Program-made: the position numbers and the translations under genes
Shown: piece by piece, positions 1-8,269 of the stretch
Layout: every line of letters starts with the position of its first letter
How positions within the stretch are numbered: the first letter of the stretch is position 1
Virus record (IMG/VR): IMGVR_UViG_3300010885_020426
Location: 1-31,008 of that record
Direction: 5' to 3' (one strand)
Origin: a virus
DNA: 31,008 nt
The notes under the pieces: generated by a model
Seen by the model: only the letters and a program-made list of their open reading frames with translations
Told to the model about the DNA's origin: nothing
The model's database searches: none

Positions 1-2103
1 AACTCTGAAGGAGATTTTGATATTATTTATAAAAAAGGATATGATGGTGTTGTTTATAAAAATGAAGGAGCGGGAGAAAATACAGGAGAAGATAGCTTTG
101 CTGTTTCTAGGCCAAAACAAATACATATATTAGGAAATCAACAAGACATAGAAGGATTTAAAAAATACATAGCTAAAACTCATAAATCTACTAATGAAAG
201 CATGCTCAATGAATCTAATTCGATTTCAATTCCTGAATTTAATAAAAGAAAAAAAGAAATTGAAAAAGAAAAATCATATATAAACGCTTTTAATAAATTA
301 GAAAAAGAAAATCCAACAACAACTAGAGCAAATATTGAATATTATTTAGTTATGTATTTTATATACAGAAAAAACAAAGCTTTTGCTGAATTACAAGATA
401 TTACATCTAAAAATTTTACACTTGAAAAAATTGAAAAAATAGTAGATGCTAATTTTGAAAAAACAGAATCAAATGTTGATATCAATGATACAAATTTTGA
501 AGGATCCGAAGATGTTATTTATAATGAAAACAAATTATTAATTCTATTAGGAGATTTAAAAGAAAAGTGTATAAGATACGGTACAGGAAAAAAATGGTGC
601 ATCTCTAGAAGAGATACATCAAACATGTTTTTTAGTTATAGAATGAGATTAGATGAACCTGTATTTTATTTTGTATTTGATAAAGAAAAACTTCCACTAG
701 ATAAGTACCGTGCTATAGTAATTTACATAGATAATAAAGGTAAGTACATGGTATCTGATGCAGATAATAAAGGTGATAAAGAAATGACTTGGTCTGAAAT
801 TGAATCAATACAACCAAAACTAAAAGGTTTACAAGATTTATTTAAACACATACCGTTAACACAAGGGGAAAGAGAAGATTATGAAAAATTCAAAGATCCT
901 GTTGAAGACAGTGTTTATGAAAAATACAATTACACTGAAAGAGAAAAGTACATAGGATTTGGTCATGATTTAACTGAAGAACAGATAAGAATGACTTGGG
1001 CTATACCCAATCAAAAAGCATTAATTTCTAAATATGTTACTACCGGTTTCGGTACTAACTTACCCAAAGATATTGAAAGTAAACTATCCCCTAGTGATAG
1101 AGCTAAAAATACTGCTGCTAGGAAAGAATATATTAAACAAGGGGCAAACCTTTCCGACAAACAATTTAAATCATGTAATGATAATTTAAAAAGAGAGTAT
1201 ATTGAAAAAGGAAATAATCTTTCCGACAAACAATTTAAATCATGTAATGATGAATTAAAAAGAGAGTATATTGAAAAAAAGATTGAAAAAGGAGAATATA
1301 TCTCCGACGAACAATATGAATTATGTGATGATGAATTAAAAAGATATTATATTGAAAAAAGGATTGAAAGAGGATATGACATCTCCGAAAAACAATTTGA
1401 ATCATGTAATGATGATTTAAAAAGAGAGTATATTAAAAAAATGATTGAAAAAGGAGAATATATCTCCGACAAACAATTTGAATGGTGTGACAATGAGTTA
1501 AAAAGAAAGTATATTGAAAAAAAGATTGTTAAAACAGGATATGGCATCTCCGACGAACAATTTGAATGGTGTGACGATGATTTAAAAAGAAAGTATATTG
1601 AAAAAAGGATTGAAGGAAGACATAAAATGTCCAACGAACAATTTGAATGGTGTGACAATGAGTTAAAAAGAAAGTATATTGAAGTAGGATATAAAATCTC
1701 CGACTCACAATTTGAATTATTTGACGATGATTTAAAAAAAGAGTATGTTGAAAAAAGGATTAAAAGAGATGGCGAAATCTCCGACAAACAATTTGAATTA
1801 TGTAATGATGATTTAAAAAGAAAGTATATTGAAAAAAGGATTGGAGAAGGAAGATATAAAATGTCCAACGAACAATTTGAATGGTGTGACGATGATTTAA
1901 AAAGAAAGTATATTGAAAAAAGGATTGAAATATATTATGGAATCTCCAACGAAGAATTTGAATTGTGTGACGATGATTTAAAAAGAGAGTATGTTGAAAA
2001 AATGATTGAAAAAGAAGTTCATATTCCAAACTATCAAAGGCAATGGGCAAAAGAAAATAACTTGTTAGAATCAACTAAACCAAAAAAAATAAAAACAAAA
2101 TAA
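1..2103 (+). CDS. Polyvalent-type phage protein, 5'-truncated, with C-terminal tandem repeats
   Basis: The reading frame is open from base 1, so the first in-frame ATG at 202 is probably internal and the true start lies upstream of the window. Residues encoded by about 50-160 (GYDGVVYKNEG, then VSRPKQIHIL) resemble the C-terminal end of ADP-ribosyltransferase-like domains of phage polyvalent proteins; this is from memory and tentative. Around 560-800 is a compact domain with the signature YGTGKKWCISRR followed by beta-strand-like sequence (VFYFVFDK, AIVIYIDNKGKYMVSD), a type often seen in large phages without known function. From about 1120 come eleven repeats, then a short Lys-rich tail. The next gene starts two bases after the stop. 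If the ART reading is right, the protein could be injected and modify host targets, as T4 Alt does, but catalytic residues would lie outside the window. Function is otherwise unknown. Confidence 0.75.
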   Translation, partial: NSEGDFDIIYKKGYDGVVYKNEGAGENTGEDSFAVSRPKQIHILGNQQDIEGFKKYIAKTHKSTNESMLNESNSISIPEFNKRKKEIEKEKSYINAFNKLEKENPTTTRANIEYYLVMYFIYRKNKAFAELQDITSKNFTLEKIEKIVDANFEKTESNVDINDTNFEGSEDVIYNENKLLILLGDLKEKCIRYGTGKKWCISRRDTSNMFFSYRMRLDEPVFYFVFDKEKLPLDKYRAIVIYIDNKGKYMVSDADNKGDKEMTWSEIESIQPKLKGLQDLFKHIPLTQGEREDYEKFKDPVEDSVYEKYNYTEREKYIGFGHDLTEEQIRMTWAIPNQKALISKYVTTGFGTNLPKDIESKLSPSDRAKNTAARKEYIKQGANLSDKQFKSCNDNLKREYIEKGNNLSDKQFKSCNDELKREYIEKKIEKGEYISDEQYELCDDELKRYYIEKRIERGYDISEKQFESCNDDLKREYIKKMIEKGEYISDKQFEWCDNELKRKYIEKKIVKTGYGISDEQFEWCDDDLKRKYIEKRIEGRHKMSNEQFEWCDNELKRKYIEVGYKISDSQFELFDDDLKKEYVEKRIKRDGEISDKQFELCNDDLKRKYIEKRIGEGRYKMSNEQFEWCDDDLKRKYIEKRIEIYYGISNEEFELCDDDLKREYVEKMIEKEVHIPNYQRQWAKENNLLESTKPKKIKTK
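1120..2016 (+). repeat. Eleven tandem protein repeats (SDKQFEWCDDELKRKYIEK type)
   Basis: Eleven consecutive units share the core (I/L/M)S(D/N)xQFxxCxDxLKRxYIEK, with unit lengths of about 23 to 31 residues that vary because the linker after YIEK (KIEKGEY, RIERGYD, GYK and so on) changes length. Cys is kept in ten of the eleven cores and becomes Phe in one (QFELFDDDL). A degenerate twelfth unit (IPNYQRQWAKEN) closes the array. Each unit looks like two short helices, suggesting an alpha-solenoid or binding rod. The DNA copies are similar but not identical, so the array is a diverged in-frame expansion. Confidence 0.85.
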
Positions 2104-2104
2104 A

Positions 2105-2470
2105 ATGAACGAACAATTTGGATCTTTTATTGGAACTCTGTTCCAATCTCGCACACAAGCACATATAATGCACTTACAATCAAACTCATATGCTCAACAC
2201 GTAGCACTTCAAGGATATTATGAAGAAATTGTAGACATTATAGACGGTTTAGTAGAATCATATCAAGGAAGATATGGCATTGTATATGGCTATAAAATGG
2301 AATCAAACGTAGAAGAAAGCACCAATCCCATTACTTATTTTGAAGCATTGTCAAAATATGTAGAAATGAAACGTCAGACTATTACACAAGACAGCTACAT
2401 CCAAAACCAAGTTGATGAAGTAGTAGCTTTGATTAGTAGTGCATTGTATAAATTAAAGTTTCTAAAGTAA
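2105..2470 (+). CDS. Dps/ferritin-like small phage protein (DUF5856-like)
   Basis: This 121-residue, all-helical-looking protein begins two bases after the preceding stop. I recognise the pattern SRTQAHIMHLQ, then QHVALQGYYEEIVDIIDGLVE, from small phage proteins that I recall as DUF5856. The spacing of His20, His32, Asp47 and Glu51 is exactly that of the ferroxidase ligands His51, His63, Asp78 and Glu82 of E. coli Dps; only the equivalent of Dps Asp67 differs (Gln36). It is shorter than Dps (about 167 residues) and lacks the Lys-rich N-tail. A role in iron binding or DNA protection is inferred, and a purely structural four-helix protein remains possible. Confidence 0.65.
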   Translation: MNEQFGSFIGTLFQSRTQAHIMHLQSNSYAQHVALQGYYEEIVDIIDGLVESYQGRYGIVYGYKMESNVEESTNPITYFEALSKYVEMKRQTITQDSYIQNQVDEVVALISSALYKLKFLK

Positions 2471-2475
2471 AAAAT

Positions 2476-3072
2476 ATGAGCATAAAATTTGTAGATTTAC
2501 TACCTTTTGTAGTAGATGATTGTAATTGTAATTTATCAGAGGGTATAAAATACCATCTCACCAACAATATTTCCATATTAGAAAATGTATATAGACCTTC
2601 TTCTAAGAAATATTTTGAACTTTTTCAAGAAGCTAGGGAATTGCAAAATCAAGGAATTATATCTTTGACCGAAGAAGAAAGTGATATATTAAAGAATACC
2701 AATCTAGGTAAATTTGGTATATACGAAGGTATGAAAGTACCGTTAGATTTCCCAATGAGCCATGAATATCTGATGGAGGTTAAACAGGGTAATAAGAACG
2801 TTGAATTAAACAAACCAAAGCGTAATCCTTCAGGAAAAAAAAAGTATGTAGTATTTGTCAAAACTCCAAAAGGAACTATCAGAAAAATACAATTTGGAGA
2901 TGTGCATGGAGGATTAAAGGCTAGGGTAGCAAACCCTGAAGCTAGGAGATTATTTTCAAAAAGGCACAACTGCCCAAGTAAAAATGACAAAACTAAAGCA
3001 GGCTACTGGACATGCAGAATGAATCGATACCCGGCATTAAATAACGGAAAGACATACCCAGGCTTTTGGTAA
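2476..3072 (+). CDS. Conserved phage protein with Cys-containing C-terminal RHNCPSKNDKTKAGYW motif
   Basis: A 198-residue protein of two parts. The N-terminal half (about 1-95) includes ILENVYRPSSKKYFELFQEA and YEGMKVPLDFPM. The C-terminal half (about 110-198) is basic and reads KYVVFVKTPKGTIRKIQFGD, then ARRLFSKRHNCPSKNDKTK and AGYWTCRMNRYP. The second half resembles short basic proteins common in T4-related environmental phages, in which a His and two Cys could form a small metal or DNA-binding knuckle. I know of no assigned function. It follows the Dps-like gene by five bases and is probably cotranscribed. A structural role is possible but not shown by the sequence. Confidence 0.6.
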   Translation: MSIKFVDLLPFVVDDCNCNLSEGIKYHLTNNISILENVYRPSSKKYFELFQEARELQNQGIISLTEEESDILKNTNLGKFGIYEGMKVPLDFPMSHEYLMEVKQGNKNVELNKPKRNPSGKKKYVVFVKTPKGTIRKIQFGDVHGGLKARVANPEARRLFSKRHNCPSKNDKTKAGYWTCRMNRYPALNNGKTYPGFW

Positions 3073-3090
3073 AAGTAAAATAATAAAAAA

Positions 3091-5646
3091 ATGAAAGAAA
3101 CAACACAATTAAAAGAATTATTAAGAGAAACACTCAAAGAAGAGTTAATATCAGAAAAAAAATTAAGAAAACCTAGTAGATTCAAAAAACCTACATCACC
3201 CTCTACATCACCTTCTGCAACATCTGACGAAGAAAAATATGATAAAGAAGAGGAAGAGGATATGGCAGATCCATATAAACCTGATGAGGGAGGAGAAGAT
3301 ACATCCAAATCTGAAGAAGATGGGGAACAACCCGAATCCGAAGAAGATGAAAGATCATGGGAAGAGATAAACAAACCTGAAACATCTGGTACTTGGGAGA
3401 AGCTAAAATATCTATCTTCTATGTTTGGTAGATATAAGGTAAACGGCAAGTTCTTTGGGAAAAAGAAGGAATTAAAAGCATCTAGAGAAAGAATAAAAAA
3501 TTTGTTAGAAAAAGAATCTAACAAGCAAATAAAACAACTAGATGAGCTTATTAAAAAAAATAATCCTGAATTTCCTAATAACTTAAAAAGTGCTGATTTT
3601 TTAAGTAATATACTACTAATATCTTCTGTATATGATTCTATAGTAGAAGCTACTACAAAACAAGGAGAAGGATATTTGGAGCCCAACACAGCTAATGCTC
3701 TTATAAATGACTTAAGAGAGTACGTTAAACATGTACTAGATGCAGAACTTAAAGCTTCCTATTCTACTGTAGATGAGTCTGTAGGAAGTCAAAACAATCT
3801 AACTAAAGAAGATTTAAGAAGAATAGATGAAGCTTTTGGCTTAATAAATGTTAACTTAGAAGAAGACATAGAATCAGATGTTAGAAATAAATTAAAATCA
3901 GATGTAGAAAAAAATAAAGCATTATCTAAGGATGATTCAGATTTTAAAAGTACTAAAGTAGATACTCTAAAATCAAACACATTACCTCTAACTTTGCTCG
4001 GAATTGGCACATCTTTAGGAGCATTTAGTTGGTTAGTTAATACCGATTGGTTTAAAAAACTTTTTGAAGTAACCACAACAAAAACAGAATTAGTACCTGC
4101 TATAGAAAAATCAAATATATTTACTCCTATCAAAAATGGTGAAGGTGTTTATAAATTGTTGGGAAGAGTAACTAAATATAAATTGGATGGCAATTCTAGT
4201 CCTACCGAATTTATAAATTCATTAAAAGAAATTGGAGGAGGTGATGCCAAAGAAGGGGTTGAAAAATTGTGTCAGAGAGGCGGGGTAATGATGAAACCTG
4301 ATGAAGCTAAAAAAGGTCTTCTTGAGTTTCTTAAAAATCCTAGTAAGTTTAGAAACATGAATGATTTGTTTCACGGAACAGCTTCAGGTACTGGGAAATT
4401 GATTCCTACTAATACTACTTTATATGGCACAATAGCAGGTACTCAACTACAATCAATTATTACTAAAGTAGTAATGAGACAAGTAGTTAAAACAACAGTT
4501 ACCACAGGCGGTGGATATATTACTGCAAAAGGACTAGGAGCTTGGCTTGGTCCAATAGGTATCACAGCAGTTGCAGCAGGGGTATTAGTAAAATTAATGA
4601 GAGTAAAGGGACAAAAGACATCAAGGGCCGCAACACTCAATTTATTATACCAATCCTTAAGAAACGTACCGGTACCGGAAGAAGTACAAATAGTAGAACC
4701 TGAAGGAGAGGTAGACAATAAAATAAAAACAGTAGATCCAACAACTGTAAAAATAGAACCACCTACTACAACAACAGGCAAACCTACAGCAATAGATGCT
4801 AAAGAGCCAAGTGAACCAAAAGGAGAAGAAAAACCCACTGAGCCCGAAAAAACTGCTGAAAAAAATGGTGAAAAACCCACTGAACCAAAATCAAATACAA
4901 GCAAAAAACAAAGTGCTGATGATGATAAGTTGTATATAATGTTAAGAGATTTATTTAAAGAGATTGTTAAAAATAAAAAATTTGGATTAAAACCAACAAA
5001 TAATACTAATACAAGCGGTAAAAGCACTTCTGCAGAAAAAAATAAAGTAAAAGCTGCTGCCAAAAATAAAAAAGCTGCTGAAAAAATTATAAGTAAGACT
5101 GAAAAACCAATTCTAGAAGCTATTGTAGATAATCCTCAAGTGCGTCAATATTTGAATGCAAAACTAAAATCAGATAAATTAGAGTTTTTTGAAAATATGA
5201 TAGAAAGGGTAAAAAAAATTATAGAAAAAATAAAAGAAACAGATATTACTAGTTACGGCAATGTAAAATTTAGTTTTAGTTCTAATCCACTGATGTATAC
5301 CAATCTTGATATCTTATTTCACAAAAGAAAAAATGAAGAAGATACAGAATACAAAGAAAGACTTGTTAAATACATAAATGATTTTTTTGTTTCTCTATAT
5401 TCATCTAGTTTTAAAGGAGGCGAGAAAATAGTAGACAAAATGGATAATTTAGGAGGAGGTAATCTTGATTTATTACAAGAACTTAGGTCTAGTAAAAAAA
5501 CCAAAACTTCTCCTATCAAAAACAATTTTAATCGTACGCCTGATCCACAATCCACACAAAAATTCAAGAGTAGCTTATTGAATTTTTTAAGAAATGCTAT
5601 TTTATTATTTCAACATTTATATAATAAAAAATATAAGAAAAAATGA
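3091..5646 (+). CDS. Large probable internal virion protein with two hydrophobic segments
   Basis: An 851-residue protein of unknown function. It opens with an amphipathic leader (MKETTQLKELLRETLKEE, then LISEKK), then a very acidic, Ser/Pro-rich region (about 30-95). A helical region (about 115-260) contains ANALINDLREYVKHVLDAEL. A hydrophobic segment follows at about 292-310 (LPLTLLGIGTSLGAFSWLV), and a Gly/Ala-rich one at about 470-510 (GAWLGPIGITAVAAGVLVKL). A Pro/Glu/Lys linker (about 535-610) and a Lys-rich C-terminus complete it. The mixture of leader, acidic linker and membrane-like segments would suit a protein packaged in the head or ejected with DNA, but this is inference. Its TGA stop overlaps the next ATG (ATGA). 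Confidence 0.6.
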   Translation: MKETTQLKELLRETLKEELISEKKLRKPSRFKKPTSPSTSPSATSDEEKYDKEEEEDMADPYKPDEGGEDTSKSEEDGEQPESEEDERSWEEINKPETSGTWEKLKYLSSMFGRYKVNGKFFGKKKELKASRERIKNLLEKESNKQIKQLDELIKKNNPEFPNNLKSADFLSNILLISSVYDSIVEATTKQGEGYLEPNTANALINDLREYVKHVLDAELKASYSTVDESVGSQNNLTKEDLRRIDEAFGLINVNLEEDIESDVRNKLKSDVEKNKALSKDDSDFKSTKVDTLKSNTLPLTLLGIGTSLGAFSWLVNTDWFKKLFEVTTTKTELVPAIEKSNIFTPIKNGEGVYKLLGRVTKYKLDGNSSPTEFINSLKEIGGGDAKEGVEKLCQRGGVMMKPDEAKKGLLEFLKNPSKFRNMNDLFHGTASGTGKLIPTNTTLYGTIAGTQLQSIITKVVMRQVVKTTVTTGGGYITAKGLGAWLGPIGITAVAAGVLVKLMRVKGQKTSRAATLNLLYQSLRNVPVPEEVQIVEPEGEVDNKIKTVDPTTVKIEPPTTTTGKPTAIDAKEPSEPKGEEKPTEPEKTAEKNGEKPTEPKSNTSKKQSADDDKLYIMLRDLFKEIVKNKKFGLKPTNNTNTSGKSTSAEKNKVKAAAKNKKAAEKIISKTEKPILEAIVDNPQVRQYLNAKLKSDKLEFFENMIERVKKIIEKIKETDITSYGNVKFSFSSNPLMYTNLDILFHKRKNEEDTEYKERLVKYINDFFVSLYSSSFKGGEKIVDKMDNLGGGNLDLLQELRSSKKTKTSPIKNNFNRTPDPQSTQKFKSSLLNFLRNAILLFQHLYNKKYKKK

Positions 5647-5903
5647 AAAAGCCCTATATAGAAGAAAAAATAGGAGATTGGTTTCATAGAACTTTTACAG
5701 CAGAAACAGCAGCATCAGAAATGATATGGCACAGAGATAGGGAGGATAGAATAGTAGAACCCATAGACAATACTGATTGGAAAATACAATTGGAAGATAA
5801 TCTGCCTCAGTTAATACAGGGGCAGATTTTCATACCTAAGGGGGAATGGCACAGAGCAATAAAAGGTACCGGAGATTTAAAAATAAAAATAAAAAAACTG
5901 TAA
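5643..5903 (+). CDS. Small cupin-like protein
   Basis: An 86-residue protein that starts inside the ATGA overlap with the upstream gene, implying translational coupling. The C-terminal part (GQIFIPKGEWHRAIKG) fits cupin motif 2, P-x-G-x2-H, preceded by Gly at nearly the usual spacing. The upstream IWHRDREDRIVEPID fits the first cupin strand pair but lacks the full HxH...E set, so metal binding may be reduced. Similar single-domain cupin-like proteins occur in other large phages. The substrate is unknown. A beta-barrel structural or binding role is as likely as an enzymatic one. Confidence 0.6.
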   Translation: MKKPYIEEKIGDWFHRTFTAETAASEMIWHRDREDRIVEPIDNTDWKIQLEDNLPQLIQGQIFIPKGEWHRAIKGTGDLKIKIKKL

Positions 5904-5906
5904 GTT

Positions 5907-6479
5907 ATGGCATATACAAAATTAAGGAAAGAATTTAAAGAGAAAGATGTACAGAGGTTGAGAAACATTATCACCAAAAAATACGGTGATTCCACAATCA
6001 CTCAAATAGGATATGAAAAACAAACTGAAGACAGACTAGAGGGAGATGTTTGGGAAGAATCTGACAAAACATGGACTATAAAGGATGGAGTAAAGCAAAC
6101 TGTTACAAAACTAGATAAAATAAAGAAGGCTATGAGAATGCCTTTTTGTTGCCCAACTTGTAGCAAACCTATGAGAAATCCTTTAGATAAAAAATTTTAT
6201 CCTATAAAAGGAGAATGTTTTGATTGTGTTGTAAAAATGGAGACAAAGTTGAAATTTGAAGGAAAGTATGATGAGTATTCAAAAAAAATAATTACAAACA
6301 ACATTATTACTCATATAGAAGAAGCCGAGCAATTTATAGAAGAGTTCTTAGGGTCTAGTAAAGACAGCTATATCACAGAACAAGGAGATGTTGAAGATTG
6401 GGATGGAGGAATAGATAAAAATAAAGTTGTAAATAAATGGAAGGAAGAATTATCTGAAATGAGAGATAAGCTTAAATAA
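5907..6479 (+). CDS. Cys-pair (zinc-ribbon-like) phage protein
   Basis: A 190-residue protein of a type found in T4-related phages. After a basic N-terminus comes GDVWEESDKTWTIKDGVKQT, then a probable zinc ribbon formed by Cys82-x2-Cys85 and Cys104-x2-Cys107 (FCCPTCSKPM and GECFDCV). The C-terminal half is helical and charged. The ribbon suggests nucleic-acid or protein binding, but no function is known to me. It starts three bases after the cupin-like gene and ends just before an ATATTTAT motif, which suggests it is the last gene of one transcription unit or at least precedes a new promoter. Confidence 0.6.
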   Translation: MAYTKLRKEFKEKDVQRLRNIITKKYGDSTITQIGYEKQTEDRLEGDVWEESDKTWTIKDGVKQTVTKLDKIKKAMRMPFCCPTCSKPMRNPLDKKFYPIKGECFDCVVKMETKLKFEGKYDEYSKKIITNNIITHIEEAEQFIEEFLGSSKDSYITEQGDVEDWDGGIDKNKVVNKWKEELSEMRDKLK

Positions 6480-6482
6480 TAG

Positions 6483-6490
6483 ATATTTAT
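6483..6490 (+). promoter_or_regulatory. ATATTTAT late-promoter candidate
   Basis: An exact ATATTTAT lies in the 30-base gap between two genes and 19 bases before the next ATG (6510). The same 8-mer occurs in six other gaps in the window. No -35 box is evident, as in T4 late promoters, which consist of a single 8-mer. Confidence 0.45.
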
Positions 6491-6509
6491 AATTACAAAA
6501 AGAAAAAAA

Positions 6510-7034
6510 ATGAATTTAATTAAATTGCTGAAGGAATCTATATTAGCTGAGGCAAAAAAGAAAAAACCTTCTTCAGGCTTGACTAAAAAAGAAAAATCTG
6601 CTGTTGCCAAAAAAGCTAGAGCAGGTAAAGACATAGGAAAAAAAGGAAAGGGGTTTGAAAAAGTAGCAAAAAAAGCTGCTAAAGAATATGGTAGCGAAAA
6701 AATTGGAAAGAAGGTCGCAGCGGCTAGTATGTGGAAAAACATAAAAAGAAAAGGTGCTAAGTTAAAAGAAGGTCATGATGGTATTGATGATGAAGGTAAC
6801 ATGGCTAAAAGCCAATTAAGTGCTATTATAAAATACGCCCAAGCTATACACGATAATTTAGAAGATGATACTCAATTAGACGCATGGGTACAATCTCACA
6901 TATCAAAAGCAGAGCAATTATTAGATCAAGTAGGTCACTTCTTAGCAGGAGAAGAAGAAGATAAACAAAAAGAACCTCAGTATATGCACAATCAACCTAT
7001 TATAGGTACTGTTTTTGAGAGAGGTATTCGATAA
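6510..7034 (+). CDS. Basic internal-protein candidate with cleavable-type leader
   Basis: A 174-residue protein of unknown function in three parts. Residues 1-14 form a short amphipathic leader ending LAE before Ala15, matching the (L/I)-x-E|A consensus of T4 prohead protease. Residues 16-90 are rich in Lys and Ala (GKKGKGFEKVAKKAAKEYG, KVAAASMWKNIKRKG), as expected for a DNA-neutralising protein. Residues 100-150 (KSQLSAIIKYAQAIHDNLED, DAWVQSHISKAEQLL) form a helical domain I have seen in other phage proteins. It ends TVFERGIR. The likely role is a packaged DNA-binding protein; this is inferred from composition and leader. Confidence 0.6.
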   Translation: MNLIKLLKESILAEAKKKKPSSGLTKKEKSAVAKKARAGKDIGKKGKGFEKVAKKAAKEYGSEKIGKKVAAASMWKNIKRKGAKLKEGHDGIDDEGNMAKSQLSAIIKYAQAIHDNLEDDTQLDAWVQSHISKAEQLLDQVGHFLAGEEEDKQKEPQYMHNQPIIGTVFERGIR

Positions 7035-7060
7035 ATACACTACATAATTAACAAAATTAT

Positions 7061-7681
7061 ATGGAAAAAGACATTATTGTGACAGTAATTACTGCTTTAA
7101 TAACTTCGGTGGTTGGTCCAATTGCTGTACACTATTCAAAAGAAATAGTGGAAAGAAGTAAAAATAAAGAAAGAGATCCTTTATCAGAATCTTTAAAGCT
7201 TAACCATACTATAACTGAGAAATTAGATGAGCTTTTGGATAAATTTGAAGGAGATAGAATTTGGATGCTTCAATTTCATAATGGTGGACATTTCTACCCA
7301 ACCGGTAAATCAATGCAAAAATTTAGCATGGTTTATGAACTTTTGAAACCCTCTACACCATCATGTCAAAGTAATTTCCAAAACATACCTTCTAGTTTAT
7401 TTAGCAAGTCTATAAACAGTCTTTATAATGGAGAAATACTTCATTTTGATACATCAAAAGATGATTATAATGATAATATTGGATTTACCACTATAATATC
7501 AAATTCTGGAATTGTGAGTAGTTATGTCATTCCTGTGTTTAGTATAAAAAATGAATTTGTAGCTATTGTGGGTATAGATTATGTTAGCTCTTCTAAAACA
7601 TTAGGAAAAGAAGAAATGTCTGCTTTGAATATAGGATTATCTACAATAGGCGGAGTATTGAATGATTATTTAAAAACATAA
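7061..7681 (+). CDS. Membrane-anchored GAF-like protein
   Basis: A 206-residue protein with one predicted N-terminal membrane helix (about 5-25, IVTVITALITSVVGPIAV), a charged linker that may be a short coiled coil (about 27-62), and a globular domain from about 65. The latter contains RIWMLQFHNGGHFYPTGKS and SSYVIPVFSIKNEFVAIVGI, which look like the strands of a GAF/PAS-type sensor domain. Similar QFHNGG proteins occur in other phages, from memory. No kinase, cyclase or HD domain is attached, so any signal output must be through a partner. It lies between a basic protein and a leader-bearing protein and starts 26 bases after the upstream stop. Confidence 0.6.
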   Translation: MEKDIIVTVITALITSVVGPIAVHYSKEIVERSKNKERDPLSESLKLNHTITEKLDELLDKFEGDRIWMLQFHNGGHFYPTGKSMQKFSMVYELLKPSTPSCQSNFQNIPSSLFSKSINSLYNGEILHFDTSKDDYNDNIGFTTIISNSGIVSSYVIPVFSIKNEFVAIVGIDYVSSSKTLGKEEMSALNIGLSTIGGVLNDYLKT

Positions 7682-7684
7682 AAA

Positions 7685-8263
7685 ATGAAACCTAATTTCT
7701 ATAAAATATTTAAAGATAGGCTTTTTGAAGCTGAAGAAGAAGAATCTGAAAAAAAAGATAAAAAAGAAGATAAAGATAAAAAAGTAAAAATAGAAACAGA
7801 ATCTACTTTAGATAAAGTATTGAAGAAATCTAAGAAGCTTCCTGCTGTATTGTCTAAATTGATGACTACTCAAGACAGTTACAACAAAAAAGCAGAAAAA
7901 GAATTAAGAGAGGTGGTGTCTGATATAAGGTGTGTGTCCTACAGACCAACCACATTTAGAGTAATAATACCAAATAGTAATTATTTTGATATTATATATG
8001 ATCCAACTCCTCTACAGATTGACTATGAAGAAGACTATAATCCTATAGAATTGTTTACTATAAGCGTATTAGGTAAAAGATATAGTATGGGAAACAGATC
8101 AGAGTTGGAGCAGTGCATCGACTACGTAAATACCCTATTAAAATCAAACCCTATAACTAAAAAAGAAGAACCACAAGAACCTGAAGCCGTAGGCGGAGAA
8201 CCAATCCCCGAAGAACCAAAAGCTGAGGAACCACCAGCAGAGGAAAAAGAACCAAAAAAATAA
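7685..8263 (+). CDS. Leader-bearing charged protein, internal virion candidate
   Basis: A 192-residue protein of unknown function. Its first 15 residues, MKPNFYKIFKDRLFE before Ala16, match an (L/I)-x-E|A cleavage site. A stretch of Glu/Lys follows (about 17-45), then a compact mixed alpha/beta domain (about 55-155, with SDIRCVSYRPTTFRVIIPNS and YFDIIYDP), and finally a Pro/Glu-rich tail (about 160-192). The compact domain suggests a folded core carried between disordered tails. It starts three bases after the upstream stop and ends six bases before the metallopeptidase gene. Confidence 0.55.
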   Translation: MKPNFYKIFKDRLFEAEEEESEKKDKKEDKDKKVKIETESTLDKVLKKSKKLPAVLSKLMTTQDSYNKKAEKELREVVSDIRCVSYRPTTFRVIIPNSNYFDIIYDPTPLQIDYEEDYNPIELFTISVLGKRYSMGNRSELEQCIDYVNTLLKSNPITKKEEPQEPEAVGGEPIPEEPKAEEPPAEEKEPKK

Positions 8264-8269
8264 AGAACA

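Noticed and set aside
202-204. ATG as the start of the first gene
   Set aside because: The same frame is open and coding-like back to base 1, with a recognisable domain end, so this ATG is internal.
1120-2016. CRISPR-like periodic repeats
   Set aside because: The periodicity is in frame, unit lengths vary, there are no unique spacers, and the translation is a consistent protein repeat.
1011-2074. Long open frames on the minus strand opposite the repeat region
   Set aside because: They mirror the repetitive + strand coding sequence, are Ser/Phe/Leu-rich, overlap each other and have no plausible start context.
6482-6491. T4 late promoter TATAAATA on the minus strand
   Set aside because: The reverse complement of some ATATTTATA copies contains TATAAATA, but only three of the seven gap copies have the needed extra base, and there are no minus-strand genes to serve.
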